DNA from: Corallococcus soli | GTDB taxonomy: Bacteria > Myxococcota > Myxococcia > Myxococcales > Myxococcaceae | Assembly (NCBI RefSeq): GCF_014930455.1 | Contig: NZ_JAAIYO010000011.1 | Span: forward strand, 248,001 to 312,000 | Direction of reading: 5' to 3' | Length of the DNA stretch: 64,000 nt | Shown here: one piece after another, positions 1-8,404 of the stretch | Layout of the letters: each line of letters opens with the position of its first letter | Position numbering within the stretch: position 1 is the stretch's first letter | The notes under the pieces: model-generated | Told to the model about the DNA's origin: nothing | Database searches by the model: none | The model's input: only the letters and a program-made list of their open reading frames with translations | Translations under genes and position numbers: made by a program

Positions 1-256
1 GCGGGCACGCGCTCGCGCGTGCATCCGCGCGAATCTGGCGATGCCGGAGGAGGATGGCCACGCCCGCCTGCCCGGCTGCCCTCCATGCGGGGACGCAATC
101 CGTACGGGGTGGGACGCGCGTGGACACCTCCAGCCGGCAAGCGTTGTTACCGCGCCGTGGGCGCCTCGCCCTATCCTCCCGCCGCTTTCATGACGCGGGC
201 CCGCCGGACGCCAGGGGCCGCGTCCCGCCGAACACCGAAAAGGGGAGGAGTGCCGC

Positions 257-2272
257 ATGCGGATCCACGGAGTGCTGGCCTGTGCCGTGATGCTGTCGCT
301 GGTGACGGGTTGCAAGGACGACCCGGCGCCCCGGCCCGACGCGGGGACCCCCGACGCCGGGAGCCCGGACGCGGGCGCGGAAGACGCGGGGAGTCCGGAC
401 GGTGGCGGCACCGCCGGGCCCACCCTCTCCGAGACGCCCCGCTGGGAGGTGGCCGGCGACGGCCTGAACCCGAAGGAGTGCTTCGGCCGCTCCGTGGCGC
501 TGGGGGACCTCAACGGCGATGGCCGCACGGACCTGCTGGTGCCCTATCCCGTCTGCAAGAGCCTGGCGACGGACCCGGGGCGCGTGGCCGTGTACGCGGG
601 CGAGGCGCGCTACTTCTCCAAGGTGCCCGTCACCACGACGATGACGTGGGAGCACCCCAGCCCGCGCACCTCGGGCTACCGGCTGGTGGCGGCCACGGGC
701 GACATCGACGGGGATGCCTACGCGGACGTGGTCCTGCAGGGCTACTACGGCGTCAGCGTCTTCAAGGGCGGGCCGGACCTGGCCCAGGTGCTGGCCCAGC
801 CCCTGTTCCGCGTGCCGGCGGACTCCGCCACGCGCTTCACCTCCGCGCGCCTGCTGGACCTGGATGGCGACGGGAAGGACGACCTCGTCGTCACCACCGC
901 CACCGGCGGCACGACCCTCTATCGCTCCACGCCCGACGTGGCGGAGCGCCCCTTCACCAACGTGCGCGTCTTCTCCGGTCACGTCACGCCCGCCGGAGAC
1001 ACCGACGGGGACGGGGCCCAGGACCTGCTGGTGACGCTCCTGGAGGGGCAGAACGCGGTGGGGTTGTTCCTGGGGTGCAAGGCGGACAGCGCGCGGGTGT
1101 GTGACGGCCCGCTGACGGTGGCGCCGGTGTGGAAGGGCTCGGCCGAAACGCTCCAGGCGCTGGGAGACCTCAACGGCGACGGCCGTCCGGAGCTGCTCGT
1201 GAGCCTGCGGGGCAGCCAGCGGCTGCACCTGTCCGACGCCGCGCTCCAGGGCTACTCGCCCACCGCCGCGTGGCAGATGATGGACGACGCGGCCTTCCCC
1301 CTCCTCGGGCAGAACGCCCTCTCCGTGGGGGACATGGTGGAGGGCGGCACGGGCCACGACTTCGTCATCTCCGCGCTGGGGCGCGCGTACCTCTTCCGCC
1401 CCACGGCGAATGTGTCCGGCCCGCTGGAGCCCGTGTGGGCGTGGCCTCGCACCAACCACCTGGATCCGCGCACGGCGCTGGGCTTCGTCCCCCCCATCCT
1501 GGCGAGCGCGGGCGACCTGGACGGGGACGGCCATGACGACCTGGTGGTGGGCCTGACGCCGGAGGCCGACGGCACGCGCTTCCCGGGCCGGGTGGTGGTG
1601 TTCGGCGGCGGCGCGGTGCCGGACTCGACCGGGCCCGCGCCCGCGCTGGCGCCCACGAAGACGTGCAACCTCCCGGTGGATCCGGTGAACGGCAAGCCGG
1701 ACCTGACGGTGGACCGGGACGTGCTCGCGCGCACGCTGTACGTGGAGCGCCGCACCTTCGCCCAGGACTCATGCGAGGTGCGCGAAGGCTGCGTGCCGCA
1801 GGGCGGCGAGCGGCGCCTGCTGCGCTTCAGCACCTCCATCATGAACATGGGCTCCGCGCCCGTGGTGGTGCCGTCGCCGCAGGAGCGGCCGGACCTCTTC
1901 GTCTACGACGAGTGCCACGGGCACGACCACCTGGTGAACTTCGCCGGCTACGCGCTGCGCGATGCCTCCGGGAAGGACGCCACGGTGGGCCGCAAGCAGG
2001 GCTTCTACCTCATCGACTTCACCCAGTACTGCGCGGACGGCAGCGCCTTCGCCTGGTTCGACCCGGGCACCGGCATCTCGCCCGGCTGGTCGGACGTCTA
2101 CACCGCCGACACCGCGTGCCAGTGGCTGGACGTCACCGACACGCCGGACGGCGAGTACACGGTGCGAGTGGGCGTGGATGAGAACCACATCATCGACGAG
2201 GCAGACACGCTGCCCAACGAGGTCACCGTCAAGGTGCGCCTCTCTGGCGACACGGTGACCGTGCTGCCCTGA
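257..2272 (+). CDS. Lipoprotein with FG-GAP repeats and a C-terminal lysyl oxidase-like domain
   Basis: 671 aa. A type II signal peptide ends in the lipobox LVTGC (Cys19), followed by an Asp-Ala-Gly-Pro linker typical of myxobacterial surface lipoproteins. Residues 80-460 hold about six FG-GAP/VCBS-type repeats with calcium-loop motifs such as DLNGDGRTDLLV and DLDGDGKDDLVV, which should fold as a beta-propeller. Residues 480-665 resemble lysyl oxidase: the copper 'talon' CHGHDH (His554, His556, His558), a Lys580 in VGRKQGFYL, and Tyr615 in a segment reading SPGWSDVYTADTACQWLDV. This matches the human LOX pattern of CHQHYH, the LTQ lysine and the LTQ tyrosine. A copper amine oxidase acting on peptidyl lysine at the cell surface is inferred. 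The start is backed by GGGAGGAG 7 nt upstream. No partner gene is evident. Confidence 0.85.
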   Translation: MRIHGVLACAVMLSLVTGCKDDPAPRPDAGTPDAGSPDAGAEDAGSPDGGGTAGPTLSETPRWEVAGDGLNPKECFGRSVALGDLNGDGRTDLLVPYPVCKSLATDPGRVAVYAGEARYFSKVPVTTTMTWEHPSPRTSGYRLVAATGDIDGDAYADVVLQGYYGVSVFKGGPDLAQVLAQPLFRVPADSATRFTSARLLDLDGDGKDDLVVTTATGGTTLYRSTPDVAERPFTNVRVFSGHVTPAGDTDGDGAQDLLVTLLEGQNAVGLFLGCKADSARVCDGPLTVAPVWKGSAETLQALGDLNGDGRPELLVSLRGSQRLHLSDAALQGYSPTAAWQMMDDAAFPLLGQNALSVGDMVEGGTGHDFVISALGRAYLFRPTANVSGPLEPVWAWPRTNHLDPRTALGFVPPILASAGDLDGDGHDDLVVGLTPEADGTRFPGRVVVFGGGAVPDSTGPAPALAPTKTCNLPVDPVNGKPDLTVDRDVLARTLYVERRTFAQDSCEVREGCVPQGGERRLLRFSTSIMNMGSAPVVVPSPQERPDLFVYDECHGHDHLVNFAGYALRDASGKDATVGRKQGFYLIDFTQYCADGSAFAWFDPGTGISPGWSDVYTADTACQWLDVTDTPDGEYTVRVGVDENHIIDEADTLPNEVTVKVRLSGDTVTVLP

Positions 2273-2431
2273 GGGGCAAACCCCGGGAAACCCGGGCGGG
2301 AGCCCCTTCCGTGAAGGCCGCGTGCAATGGGTGGCCCTCCCGGGCGTAGAGTGCCTGACGCGGCCCGCCCGCCGGGGTTTCCCGGTGCGGTGGGCCGCGC
2401 GGCCTCCAGCGTGCTCAAAGGGGTGGTTCAG

Positions 2432-3658
2432 GTGAATTTCCGGGTCGACGTGTGGGAGGGGGCGCGCATCGCGCTGTCCTCACTGCGTTCCAACCGGCTG
2501 CGCACGTTGCTCACCACGGTGGGCATTGGCGTGGGCGTGTGCACGCTGCTGGCCATCGTGGGCATCATCCAGGGGTTGAACAGCTCGTTCGCGGAGCAGC
2601 TGGGGAAGATTGGCTCCAACACCCTCCAGGTCTCCAAGTTCCCCTGGGTGATGAACGGGGACTGGTGGGAGTACCGCAACCGCAAGGACCTGTCGCTGGA
2701 CCTGGTGCCCGCCCTGCGGGGCGCGTCCGAGCATGTGGTGGCGGTGGCGCCCCTGTACTTCGAGAACGCGGAGGTGTCGTTCCAGGAGCGCAAGCTCGCG
2801 TCCGTGCAGACGCTGGGCACGAGCCCCGACTACGTGGTGACCTCCAACGTGGACATGGCCGCGGGGCGCTTCCTCACCGACGCGGACGTGGACAACCGCT
2901 CCGCGGTGGCGGTGATTGGCGCGGAGGTGGTGAAGGTGCTCTTCCCGGGCATCAACCCGGTGGGCCACCGCATCCTGGTGGACAAGCGGCCCTACCGCAT
3001 CGTCGGCACGCTGGTGGAGCGCGGCACGGTGCTGGGGCAGAACATGGACCTGGCGGTCATCCTCCCGTACCCCGCGTTCATGGGGCAGTTCGGCAGCAAG
3101 CGCTCCCCGCTGCTGGTGCTCGCGGTGGACGCGCAGGAGCGCATCCCCGTCGTGCAGGACCGGCTCACGGAGACGCTGCGCCGCGAGCGCAACACCAAGC
3201 CCGGCGCGCCGGACGACTTCGCCATCAACCGGCCGGATCAACTGGCCAGCATCTACAACCAGCTCACCGGCGCGCTCTACGGCGTGGCGACGGGTGTGGG
3301 GCTCATCACGCTCCTGGTGGGCGGCATCGGCATCATGAACATCATGCTGGTGTCGGTGCGCGAGCGGACGCGGGAGATTGGCGTCCGGCGGGCGCTGGGC
3401 GCGCGCAAGCACACCATCATCCTCCAGTTCCTGATGGAGGCGGCCAGCGTGTCCGCGGTGGGTGGCGCGCTGGGCACCGCGGTGGGCATGGGGCTCGCGT
3501 GGCTGGTGAACTACCTGACGCCCCTGGCGGCCCGGGTGGATCCGCTGACGGTGGCGGGCGGGGTGGGGTTTTCGGCGGTGGTGGGGCTGCTGTTCGGCAT
3601 CTGGCCGGCGGCGCGAGCGGCGAACCTGGATCCGGTGGAAGCCCTCCGCCACGACTGA
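2432..3658 (+). CDS. MacB/FtsX-type ABC transporter permease (first of a pair)
   Basis: 408 aa from the proposed GTG start. An N-terminal transmembrane helix (LRTLLTTVGIGVGVCTLLAIVGI) leads to a large extracytoplasmic MacB_PCD-like domain (residues ~50-250). A C-terminal FtsX domain with three helices follows, including the family signature IGIMNIMLVSVRERTREIGVRRALGA and the closing WPAARAANLDPVEALR. I prefer GTG 2432 because AAAGGGG lies about 8 nt upstream and the product then equals its neighbour in length (408 aa); the frame is open further upstream to 2327. It lies 21 nt before a second permease of the same family. No ATPase or periplasmic adaptor gene is adjacent, so the energising subunit must be elsewhere. 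Confidence 0.88.
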   Translation: MNFRVDVWEGARIALSSLRSNRLRTLLTTVGIGVGVCTLLAIVGIIQGLNSSFAEQLGKIGSNTLQVSKFPWVMNGDWWEYRNRKDLSLDLVPALRGASEHVVAVAPLYFENAEVSFQERKLASVQTLGTSPDYVVTSNVDMAAGRFLTDADVDNRSAVAVIGAEVVKVLFPGINPVGHRILVDKRPYRIVGTLVERGTVLGQNMDLAVILPYPAFMGQFGSKRSPLLVLAVDAQERIPVVQDRLTETLRRERNTKPGAPDDFAINRPDQLASIYNQLTGALYGVATGVGLITLLVGGIGIMNIMLVSVRERTREIGVRRALGARKHTIILQFLMEAASVSAVGGALGTAVGMGLAWLVNYLTPLAARVDPLTVAGGVGFSAVVGLLFGIWPAARAANLDPVEALRHD

Positions 3659-3679
3659 AGCAGCGAGGAGACACCGTCG

Positions 3680-4906
3680 ATGTGGATGGCATTCTGGGAC
3701 ACGGTGCGGCTGGCGTTCGGCACGTTCCGCTCCAACCCGCTGCGCTCGTTCCTGACGCTCCTGGGCATCGTCATCGGCGTCACCACGGTGGTGGCGATGA
3801 TGTCGCTCATCGAGGGCCTGAAGAACCAGGTGAACAACCAGCTGTCGGACCTGGGCGCCAACTGCTTCCAGGCGCAGCGGCTGCCCTTCGGCCAGGGAAA
3901 CCTGTCGGCGGCGCAGCTGGCGCGCCGGCCGCGCTTCACCTTCGCGGACCTGGACGCCATCCGGATGCAGCCGTCCGTTGGACTGGCGGCGGCGGAGGAC
4001 TCCAAGGGCGGCCAGAAGGCGTCCACCTCCGAGCGCGAGTCCCGGGCCAACGTGAACGTGTGGGCCGGCACGTCGGAGTACTTCCAGACGAACGCCATCA
4101 GCATCGCCACCGGGCGGCCCTTCACGGACGCGGAGACGGTGGATGGGCGGCGGGTGGCGGTGATTGGCGCGGACCTGGCGGACACGCTGTACCCGGGCAT
4201 GGACCCCCTGGGGCGCGAGTTCCGCATCCTGGGGCGCACCTTCCAGGTGGTGGGCACGCTCAAGCGCCGGGGCGGGTTCATGGGCGGCGGCAGCCAGGAC
4301 AACCAGGCCATGATTCCCATCACCACGTACGCGGGCATCTTCGGCATCCGGGACCTGCGCATCAGCATCCAGGCCCGCTCCGCGGAGGTGCTGTCGCGGG
4401 CGGAGGATGAGGTGACGCTGCTCATGCGCCGACGTCATGGGCTCAAGCCGGACCAGGCGGACGACTTCTTCATCTTCTCCAATGCGAGCACCACGGAGAT
4501 GTTCAACAACATGTCCGCGGCCATCTCCGCGGCCAGCTTCGGCGTGTGCCTGCTGTCGCTGCTGGTGGGCGGCATCGGCATCCTGAACATCATGCTGGTG
4601 GCCGTGACGGAGCGGACGCGGGAGATAGGCATCCGCAAGGCGCTGGGAGCCAAGCGCTACCGCATCCTCGCGCAGTTCGCGCTGGAGGCCGTGGTGCTGT
4701 CGCTGGTGGGCGGCGCGCTGGGCGTGGCGCTGGGCGTGGGCCTGTCGCTGCTGGCGCGGTGGATGATCCAACTGCCCACGGAGGTGCCGCTCTGGGCCGT
4801 GGCCGTGTCGCTGGCCATGAGCTGCGGGGTGGGGCTGGCGTTCGGCATCTACCCGGCGGCGCGCGCGGCGAAGCTGGACCCCGTGGAGGCGATGCGCTCC
4901 GAGTAG
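3680..4906 (+). CDS. MacB/FtsX-type ABC transporter permease (second of a pair)
   Basis: 408 aa with the same architecture as the preceding gene: N-terminal helix (FLTLLGIVIGVTTVVAMMSLIEG), MacB-like extracytoplasmic domain at about 45-260, and a three-helix FtsX domain with IGILNIMLVAVTERTREIGIRKALGA and YPAARAAKLDPVEAMRSE at the C-terminus. The conserved ERTREIG segment is the ATPase-coupling region in this family. Separated by 21 nt from the first permease, it probably forms a heterodimeric transporter with it. MacB relatives export peptides, lipids or lipoproteins, but the substrate cannot be read from sequence. A strong GC-rich hairpin follows the stop codon. Confidence 0.88.
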   Translation: MWMAFWDTVRLAFGTFRSNPLRSFLTLLGIVIGVTTVVAMMSLIEGLKNQVNNQLSDLGANCFQAQRLPFGQGNLSAAQLARRPRFTFADLDAIRMQPSVGLAAAEDSKGGQKASTSERESRANVNVWAGTSEYFQTNAISIATGRPFTDAETVDGRRVAVIGADLADTLYPGMDPLGREFRILGRTFQVVGTLKRRGGFMGGGSQDNQAMIPITTYAGIFGIRDLRISIQARSAEVLSRAEDEVTLLMRRRHGLKPDQADDFFIFSNASTTEMFNNMSAAISAASFGVCLLSLLVGGIGILNIMLVAVTERTREIGIRKALGAKRYRILAQFALEAVVLSLVGGALGVALGVGLSLLARWMIQLPTEVPLWAVAVSLAMSCGVGLAFGIYPAARAAKLDPVEAMRSE

Positions 4907-4922
4907 GCGCGGGCATGAAGAA

Positions 4923-4952
4923 GGCCCCGACCCGACATGCGCGGGTGGGGCC
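4923..4952 (+). terminator. GC-rich hairpin after the permease pair
   Basis: GGCCCC plus ACCCG on the left pairs with CGGGT plus GGGGCC on the right around a 5-7 nt loop, starting 17 nt after the second permease stop. There is no T-run. It also lies just beyond the stop of the convergent small gene on the minus strand, so it may serve both. Confidence 0.55.
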
Positions 4953-4982
4953 CTGACCTCTACGCGCGCTGCCCGCGAGGCG

Positions 4983-5156
4983 CTACGGGCAGGGGTACGT
5001 ACAGGTGATCTGCCCGGAGATGGGGTTCTTGAAACAGGTGGGCGTGCAGTCCCCCGCGGTGGCGGAGGCCGGCGCGACGGCGACGCCAATGCCCATCACG
5101 GTGGCGACGACAGCGGCGATGAAGGCGATGTGGCGGACGTGCTTGCGAGCCTGCAT
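4983..5156 (-). CDS. Small secreted Cys-rich peptide (57 aa)
   Basis: A 57-residue ORF not listed among standard long ORFs. It begins MQARKHVRHIAFIAAVVATV, a basic n-region then a hydrophobic core, with a likely signal peptidase I site after ASATA near residue 34. The mature peptide is only about 22 residues, with four cysteines in two Cys-x3-Cys pairs (C37, C41, C52, C56) and the ending TYPCP. AGGGAG lies about 8 nt upstream of the ATG on the minus strand, supporting the start. No family is recognised. It could be a secreted disulfide-bonded peptide or a small surface protein; similar short 'signal plus four Cys' proteins are frequent in myxobacteria, with no known role. Confidence 0.7.
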   Translation of the reverse strand: MQARKHVRHIAFIAAVVATVMGIGVAVAPASATAGDCTPTCFKNPISGQITCTYPCP

Positions 5157-5322
5157 GGTGTCTTCTCCCTGGGTCGTGTTCGTGCTGCGAGGCGAACTCT
5201 AGGGGCTCCGTCTGACAGCGCCACGGGGCATGTTTCATGCCCGTGCGCTGGTGTGGGGAGCAGGGCGCCGAGGCGCCGCACGCGGGAAGAAAAATGAAAC
5301 ATCGGTGCGGCGAAACAATGCG

Positions 5323-6243
5323 TCAACGCCGCTGCGTGGGGGTGCGGCTCCACTGGTAGCCCACCGTGGCGCCGGTGCCGATGAGGGAGAACGCGAGGTA
5401 GCGGCGCAAGGTGGCCAGCCGTTCGCTGTCGCCGGCCAGGTGCTTCAGCCCTTCGTGCGCGGCGATGCCGAGCAGCATCCCCGCGGTCGCTCCGCCAAGC
5501 GCGCCCAGGTACGCGTGGCCGCGGTTCTCGCTGTCACCGAACGCGACCTCGCCCATGCCCCAGGTGCCGAGCGCGGCGATGGGCGGCGTCACCACCATGG
5601 CGGCGCCGAACGCGCCCACCTCCAGCTCCTGCCACCGGCCCTGCGGATAGGAGGGGTGGACGAAGAGGAAGCGCCCGGGAATGGAGGCCGCCAGGGTGCC
5701 GGCGGCGGCCTCGGCGGCGGTGGCGCCCAGGCGGGAGTCGCCACCCACGCGCGTGGCGACCCAGACGGAGGCCAGCGGCAACAGCGTGACGCCTCCGTGC
5801 GCGGCGAGCGTCGCGCCGGACAGCCTCGCGTCCGTGTCGGGTTCTCCGTGCGGGATGAAGGGCCGCAGCACGCGAGGTGGCGCGGCGGGTGGTGGCGTCG
5901 CGGTGTCCAGGCGCGGCACATCCGAGGGGATGGACTCCAGCGGGGGGGGCTGCACCGTGGAGGCGGGGGACTCCATGGGCGACGCGGGGGGCCCCTCCTG
6001 AGTCGTGGGCGCTTCCGGCGAGCGGGGCTCGGACGTCGGTGGCCCTGCCGATGACCCGGCCTGTGTCGAAGGCGCTTCCGGCGGGTGGGGCGCGAACGTC
6101 GGTGGCCCCATGGAGGAGGCAGGTGTCTCCACCTGCGCGAGCCGCGCCTCCGCCGCGAGCGCCACGGGCGCCCCCAGCAGGCTCCCCAGCAGGAGTGCCC
6201 GGACGCTCCAGTCCCAGGCCGGCCGCTTCCCGCGTCGCTCCAT
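5323..6243 (-). CDS. Hypothetical exported membrane protein with Pro-rich linker
   Basis: 306 aa from ATG 6243; the frame remains open upstream but GGAGGA lies about 11 nt before this ATG, and it gives a good signal peptide (LLLGSLLGAPVALAAEA). Residues ~35-120 are a low-complexity Pro/Ser/Glu linker with repeats of PTSEPRSPEAP type. Residues ~150-300 are Gly/Ala-rich with several weakly hydrophobic segments (GGVTLLPLASVWVATRVGG, GAFGAAMVVTPPIAALGTWG, YLGALGGATAGMLLGIAAHEG), as in small glycine-zipper membrane proteins. No catalytic motif is visible. It is divergent from the downstream phospholipase D gene, with 198 nt between the two starts. Confidence 0.7.
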   Translation of the reverse strand: MERRGKRPAWDWSVRALLLGSLLGAPVALAAEARLAQVETPASSMGPPTFAPHPPEAPSTQAGSSAGPPTSEPRSPEAPTTQEGPPASPMESPASTVQPPPLESIPSDVPRLDTATPPPAAPPRVLRPFIPHGEPDTDARLSGATLAAHGGVTLLPLASVWVATRVGGDSRLGATAAEAAAGTLAASIPGRFLFVHPSYPQGRWQELEVGAFGAAMVVTPPIAALGTWGMGEVAFGDSENRGHAYLGALGGATAGMLLGIAAHEGLKHLAGDSERLATLRRYLAFSLIGTGATVGYQWSRTPTQRR

Positions 6244-6441
6244 GTCCGTGTCCGTCCTCCGCGTGCGGGCCGCTGTCCGATGCCGCTCCCAGCAGTGCGC
6301 ACGCGGCCCGCCCGGCACCACCCGCCTCGTGAGACACCCGGCGCAACCGTCCTCGGGTGGACGGTGTCCGGAGCCTTCCGGGGGCATCTTCCACTCCCGC
6401 GCACGCGGTGGGTGCGCAGGGGAGGGGGCTGCCCTAGCTTC

Positions 6442-7692
6442 GTGAACGTGCGGTTGGCCTGGCCCATCTTGATTGCCCTGCTCGCGGCGGGGTGCCCGTA
6501 CCCCAACCACCGGCAGGACCTGCGCCTGCGCTCACTGCCAGAGGCGCCAGCGGCGCGCTCCATCGCCATCACCCAGACGCTGGGGGTGCCGCTGGAGCCG
6601 GGCAACCGCGTGGAGCTGGTGCAGAACGGTCACATCTTCGACGCGATGGAGGAGGAGATCCGCGCGGCCCGCTCCAGCATCCACATCGCCAGCTACATCT
6701 GGCGTCCGGGCATCCCGTCGGACCGGCTGATCATCGCGCTGCGCGAGCGCAGGGCCGGCGTGCAGTGCCGCGTGCTCGTGGATCCGCTGGGCAGCGTGAA
6801 CTTCGAAAGCGTCGCCCCCGTGCTCACGGATGCGGGCTGTGACGTGCGCCTCTACCGCCCGATGCAGGGCACGGTGGCGTCACTGGACGCGGTGCGCATC
6901 CGTGCGCGCATGCACCGCAAGCTGGTGATTCGCGACGGCGAGGTCGCGCTGACGGGCGGCTTCGGCATCTGGCGCAGCTGGCTGGGCAACGGCGACGCGG
7001 CGGAGACCTGGCGCGACACCAACGTGCGCATGCGCGGGCCCGTCGTGCGCGGCGCGCAGCTGGCGTTCGCGGGGAACTGGCAGGAGTCCGGCGGGGACTT
7101 CCTGCCGCCGGAGTCCTTCCCGCCCCTGGCGCCAGCGGGGGACGCGCAGGCGTGCTTCGTCGCGAGCACCAGCCACCGCTTCCTGTCGGAGGCGTCGAAG
7201 ATGTGGGCCCTGTCCATCGCGTCGGCGAAGCGCCGGCTGTGGATCGCCAACTCGTACTTCATCCCGCCCGAAGCCTTGAGCGACATGCTCATCGAGAAGG
7301 CGCGCCAGGGCGTGGACGTGCGCGTGCTGGTGCCGGGCCGCCACCACGACGTGAAGCCCGTGCTCACGGCGCAGCGCGCGTCCTATGCGCGGCTCCTGGA
7401 GGCGGGCGTTCGCATCTGGGAGTACGAAATCTCCATGATGCACTCCAAGACGCTGCTCGCGGACGACGCGCTGGGCATCGTGGGCTCCACCAACATGGAT
7501 CCGCTGGCGCTCAACCACACGGAGGAGGGCTCCGTCATGGTGGAGGATCCGGCGCTGGCGAAGGCGCTGGAGGCCGCCTTCGAGCAGGACCTCACCCATT
7601 CCCGGGAGATCCACTGGAAGGGCTGGAAGCAGCGGGGCCTGCTTCAGAGGCTGGCCGAACAGCTCCCGAGCGTCATCGGCGATTTCCTGTGA
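6442..7692 (+). CDS. Phospholipase D / cardiolipin synthase-like lipoprotein
   Basis: 416 aa from GTG 6442 (GTG 6448 is an alternative; a GGAGGGG stretch is ~13 nt upstream of 6442). Signal peptide with lipobox LLAAGC (Cys18). Two HKD half-sites define the PLD superfamily: H158-x-K160-x4-D165 followed by TGGFG, and H334-x-K336-x4-D341 followed by VGSTNMDP, with the second a textbook match. The spacing and length fit the cardiolipin synthase / bacterial PLDc_2 group, which transfer or hydrolyse phosphatidyl groups via a phosphohistidine intermediate. Genuine Cls enzymes are usually inner-membrane proteins with N-terminal helices, so a lipid-anchored form facing the periplasm or outer membrane is notable. 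The last 20 nt overlap the convergent minus-strand gene. Confidence 0.88.
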   Translation: MNVRLAWPILIALLAAGCPYPNHRQDLRLRSLPEAPAARSIAITQTLGVPLEPGNRVELVQNGHIFDAMEEEIRAARSSIHIASYIWRPGIPSDRLIIALRERRAGVQCRVLVDPLGSVNFESVAPVLTDAGCDVRLYRPMQGTVASLDAVRIRARMHRKLVIRDGEVALTGGFGIWRSWLGNGDAAETWRDTNVRMRGPVVRGAQLAFAGNWQESGGDFLPPESFPPLAPAGDAQACFVASTSHRFLSEASKMWALSIASAKRRLWIANSYFIPPEALSDMLIEKARQGVDVRVLVPGRHHDVKPVLTAQRASYARLLEAGVRIWEYEISMMHSKTLLADDALGIVGSTNMDPLALNHTEEGSVMVEDPALAKALEAAFEQDLTHSREIHWKGWKQRGLLQRLAEQLPSVIGDFL

Positions 7693-8209
7693 GCCGCACG
7701 GTGCGGCGCGAACGCGCCCGCAGCCGCGCGCCCGGGGACAGCCGGGGCAGGGGCCCTGCTTCCAGCAGCCACGGTGGGGCCACGTCGCGCAGCGCGGACA
7801 GGTACGCGGGCGAGCGCATGGGCGGGCACACCAGCACCGCCTTCTGGAACTCCTCCGGCGGCCCGTACCCGTGCGCGTCCACCGCGTGCACCATCATCGA
7901 CGGGGCGATGTAGAGCCGGTCATACGCGGGGATGAAGAGGTTGCTGGTGCCCAGCTTCACGCGGGGCCCGCCCTCCAGCTCGAAGGTGCGCGGGCCCTCC
8001 GTGAACCGGCACAGGCCGCAGTCATGCCACCCGAGCGAGCGCCGGGGCTGCCACGGGTCCTCCAGCAGCTCCACCAGCCGCATCACGAAGCGCCGTGACG
8101 CGTGTCCGCGCGGATACGGGTGCAGGTGGTCGATCCACCCCACCGCGAGCACGGGCTTGCCGCCCTCGCCAGGGTCGGAGCAGGGCGTGAGGTCCTCGAA
8201 GAAGGCCAT
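7673..8209 (-). CDS. Hypothetical protein, MAFFEDLTP...HPYPRG family
   Basis: 178 aa from ATG 8209; no good ribosome site is seen and the frame is open further upstream, so the start is uncertain. The N-terminus MAFFEDLTPC, a VGWIDHLHPYPRG segment and a Cys pair in GWHDCGLCR look like a family of small uncharacterised actinobacterial and myxobacterial proteins that share those three blocks. The His/Cys cluster could bind a metal but the family has no known function. The last 12 residues are basic (ARSRRTVRLTGNRR). The 3' end overlaps the 3' end of the convergent phospholipase D gene by 20 nt. Confidence 0.7.
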   Translation of the reverse strand: MAFFEDLTPCSDPGEGGKPVLAVGWIDHLHPYPRGHASRRFVMRLVELLEDPWQPRRSLGWHDCGLCRFTEGPRTFELEGGPRVKLGTSNLFIPAYDRLYIAPSMMVHAVDAHGYGPPEEFQKAVLVCPPMRSPAYLSALRDVAPPWLLEAGPLPRLSPGARLRARSRRTVRLTGNRR

Positions 8210-8404
8210 GAGGCCGGGGAGCGTCGCACCGCGCCCGACGTGGGAGCAAGCCGCCGGCGAGGCCTCCTGTCCCCTCGGCATCGCCCCCGGACACGTCACC
8301 CCCACCCCCGCGCCGGAGCGTGAGCCGCTGCCCGCCTGCCCGCCCGGCTGACAGGAGCCCTTGGCCCGGGAAGCCCGCGAGGGCGTGCGTGCGTTTCTTG
8401 CCTC

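Noticed and set aside
19-1104. Plus-strand frame overlapping the lysyl-oxidase gene
   Set aside because: Arg/Gly/Pro-rich shadow frame; the 257-2272 frame has signal, repeats and catalytic motifs.
2480-5089. An 869-codon minus-strand frame opposite the MacB-type permeases
   Set aside because: His/Arg/Gln-rich shadow of two real permease genes; no domains.
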